From an uncultured beta proteobacterium (lineage in GTDB: Bacteria; Pseudomonadota; Gammaproteobacteria; Burkholderiales; Burkholderiaceae_C): a stretch of 40,885 nucleotides of DNA. Positions within the stretch are counted from its first letter, which is position 1, and each line of letters opens with the position of its first letter. The notes beneath the pieces are model-generated. The model was given only the letters and a program-made list of their open reading frames with translations. It was not told where the DNA came from and searched no databases. Positions 40,517 to 40,885 of the stretch are shown here, piece by piece. The position numbers were made by a program, and so were the translations under genes. The stretch spans positions 1-40,885 of the forward strand of contig CAIQVX010000331.1 in assembly GCA_903875275.1 (NCBI GenBank), in the 5' to 3' direction.

Positions 40517-40885
40517 ATGAACAGATCACGACTTGCGTTTCTTGGCATTGCGCTGCTCGCCTTGAGCTTGGTCGGATGCTTAAAGGTTGAATACGACTAC
40601 AAGGCACTAGGCTTCGCTGACAAAGCGGAGATGGAATCTGCGTTCGCCAAGGGCTATCACACGAAGCAGAAGTTGAATGAAGTCACTACAAACAATAGCG
40701 CAGCAAATCCTTCAACTCCAACCTCACACAGTTCAAACAATTTAGATAGAAGTGGCTCCGCTTGTTTGAACAGTTTTACCCCAAGAGATAAAGAGACTGC
40801 GGGCGGGTTGAATCGATGCAGAGTTGTCCACGGCGGCGTGCGTCGCTTGCGACGAACGCAAAGCCGCGGTGGTCAACTCGGGGCA
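40517..40885 (+). CDS. Putative small lipoprotein, 3' end outside window
   Basis: The frame is open from the ATG at 40517 to the window edge (123 codons). The product starts with MNRSRLAFLG, a hydrophobic stretch and the lipobox LVGC, giving a predicted lipidated Cys at position 21. A charged segment (YDYKALGFADKAEMESAF) and a Ser/Asn/Thr-rich linker follow. From about codon 100 on, the coding is Arg/Gly-rich and overlaps an inverted repeat, so the true end may be changed there by an inserted repeat. No family is recognised. The GGGAGG site 8 bases upstream supports the start. Confidence 0.55.
   Translation, partial: MNRSRLAFLGIALLALSLVGCLKVEYDYKALGFADKAEMESAFAKGYHTKQKLNEVTTNNSAANPSTPTSHSSNNLDRSGSACLNSFTPRDKETAGGLNRCRVVHGGVRRLRRTQSRGGQLGA
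40825..40879. repeat. Long imperfect inverted repeat at the window edge
   Basis: GTTGTCCACGGCGGC (40825-40839) and GCCGCGGTGGTCAAC (40865-40879) pair at 13 of 15 positions, and inside them CGTCGC pairs with GCGACG. It is GC-rich within AT-rich DNA and lies inside the open lipoprotein frame. It could be a REP-like element or another folded recombination site; the window ends too soon to classify it. Confidence 0.5.

Larger units (their letters stand above)
39821..40885. mobile_element. Left end of a probable integrated element (continues beyond window)
   Basis: From the tRNA fragment to the window end the DNA is clearly more AT-rich than the rest, and carries two small genes of no recognised family. 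Bases 39821-40030 hold no credible gene. With downstream chromosome on the left and the broken tRNA fragment at the junction, the element should extend rightward to an intact tRNA-Leu and integrase. No integrase is seen here, so the element type (prophage, ICE, island remnant) is unknown. Confidence 0.55.

Noticed and set aside
40389-40607. 72-aa minus-strand frame in the island
   Set aside because: It is antisense to the lipoprotein start and lacks a ribosome site.
40825-40879. Integron attC site
   Set aside because: The arms do not show the GTTRRRY/RYYYAAC core pair at both ends, and the window is cut before any neighbouring cassette.
1-40885. CRISPR array, transposase or insertion sequence
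   Set aside because: No regularly spaced direct repeats and no transposase-like proteins were found on either strand.

Overview
The window is high-GC, tightly packed bacterial DNA. Protein style points to a betaproteobacterium, most likely order Burkholderiales and perhaps Comamonadaceae. That placement is inference from family resemblance (PaaH-like hydroxyacyl-CoA dehydrogenase, acyl-CoA dehydrogenase/phosphotransferase pair, a Burkholderiales-type acidic protein beside a tRNA-Leu fragment). No rRNA gene or species marker is present.

Layout. Bases 3-659 hold the 3' end of a 3-hydroxyacyl-CoA dehydrogenase gene. Bases 663-35835 hold one large exopolysaccharide (EPS) locus of Wzx/Wzy type, built from alternating transcription units. 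These are: a PhoB/OmpR-type regulator plus glycosyltransferase (663-2402, +); wza-like exporter, glycosyltransferases, hexapeptide acyltransferase, Wzx-like flippase and membrane acyltransferase (2467-10017, +); Wzc-like co-polymerase and Wzy-like polymerase (13551-10024, -); two glycosyltransferases (13700-15649, +); an FkbH-carrier protein-thioesterase fusion and a WbbL-like transferase (19684-15741, -); a secreted glycosidase-like protein and an acyltransferase-SGNH protein (19874-23851, +); an eight-gene regulatory operon (32235-23889, -); and the priming phosphoglycosyl transferase with a giant multidomain protein (32330-35835, +). A Crp-like regulator follows, then lipid-catabolism genes (aminoglycoside-phosphotransferase-like protein and acyl-CoA dehydrogenase, to 39077), then a conserved acidic protein (39736-39095, -).

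How the genes may work together. The 32330 protein would load the first sugar phosphate on undecaprenyl phosphate. The GT26 core of the 932-aa protein would probably add the next sugar, and the other transferases would extend the unit. Acyltransferases and the FkbH fusion would decorate it. Wzx would flip it, Wzy would polymerise it, and the Wzc-like and Wza-like proteins would set length and export it. The regulatory operon joins a hybrid kinase, a receiver and an HPt protein (phosphorelay) to a STAS antagonist and a membrane SpoIIE phosphatase/HATPase protein (partner switching), with a periplasmic solute-binding protein between them. This resembles SypA/SypE of Vibrio and HptB/HsbR/HsbA of Pseudomonas, both of which control biofilm matrix or motility.

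Right edge. Bases 39761-39820 are an exact 3' fragment of a tRNA-Leu(UAA), from anticodon loop to CCA. Beyond it the DNA is visibly more AT-rich and holds two unrecognised small genes. This looks like one end of an integrated element whose intact tRNA and integrase would lie beyond the window.

The most unusual items are the 932-aa protein with degenerate priming-transferase-like segments at both ends, the FkbH-PCP-thioesterase fusion with a cysteine nucleophile, the Wzc-like protein without a working P-loop, the partner-switch/phosphorelay operon with a built-in periplasmic binding protein, and three TCAC repeats 11 bp apart just upstream of the wza-like gene.
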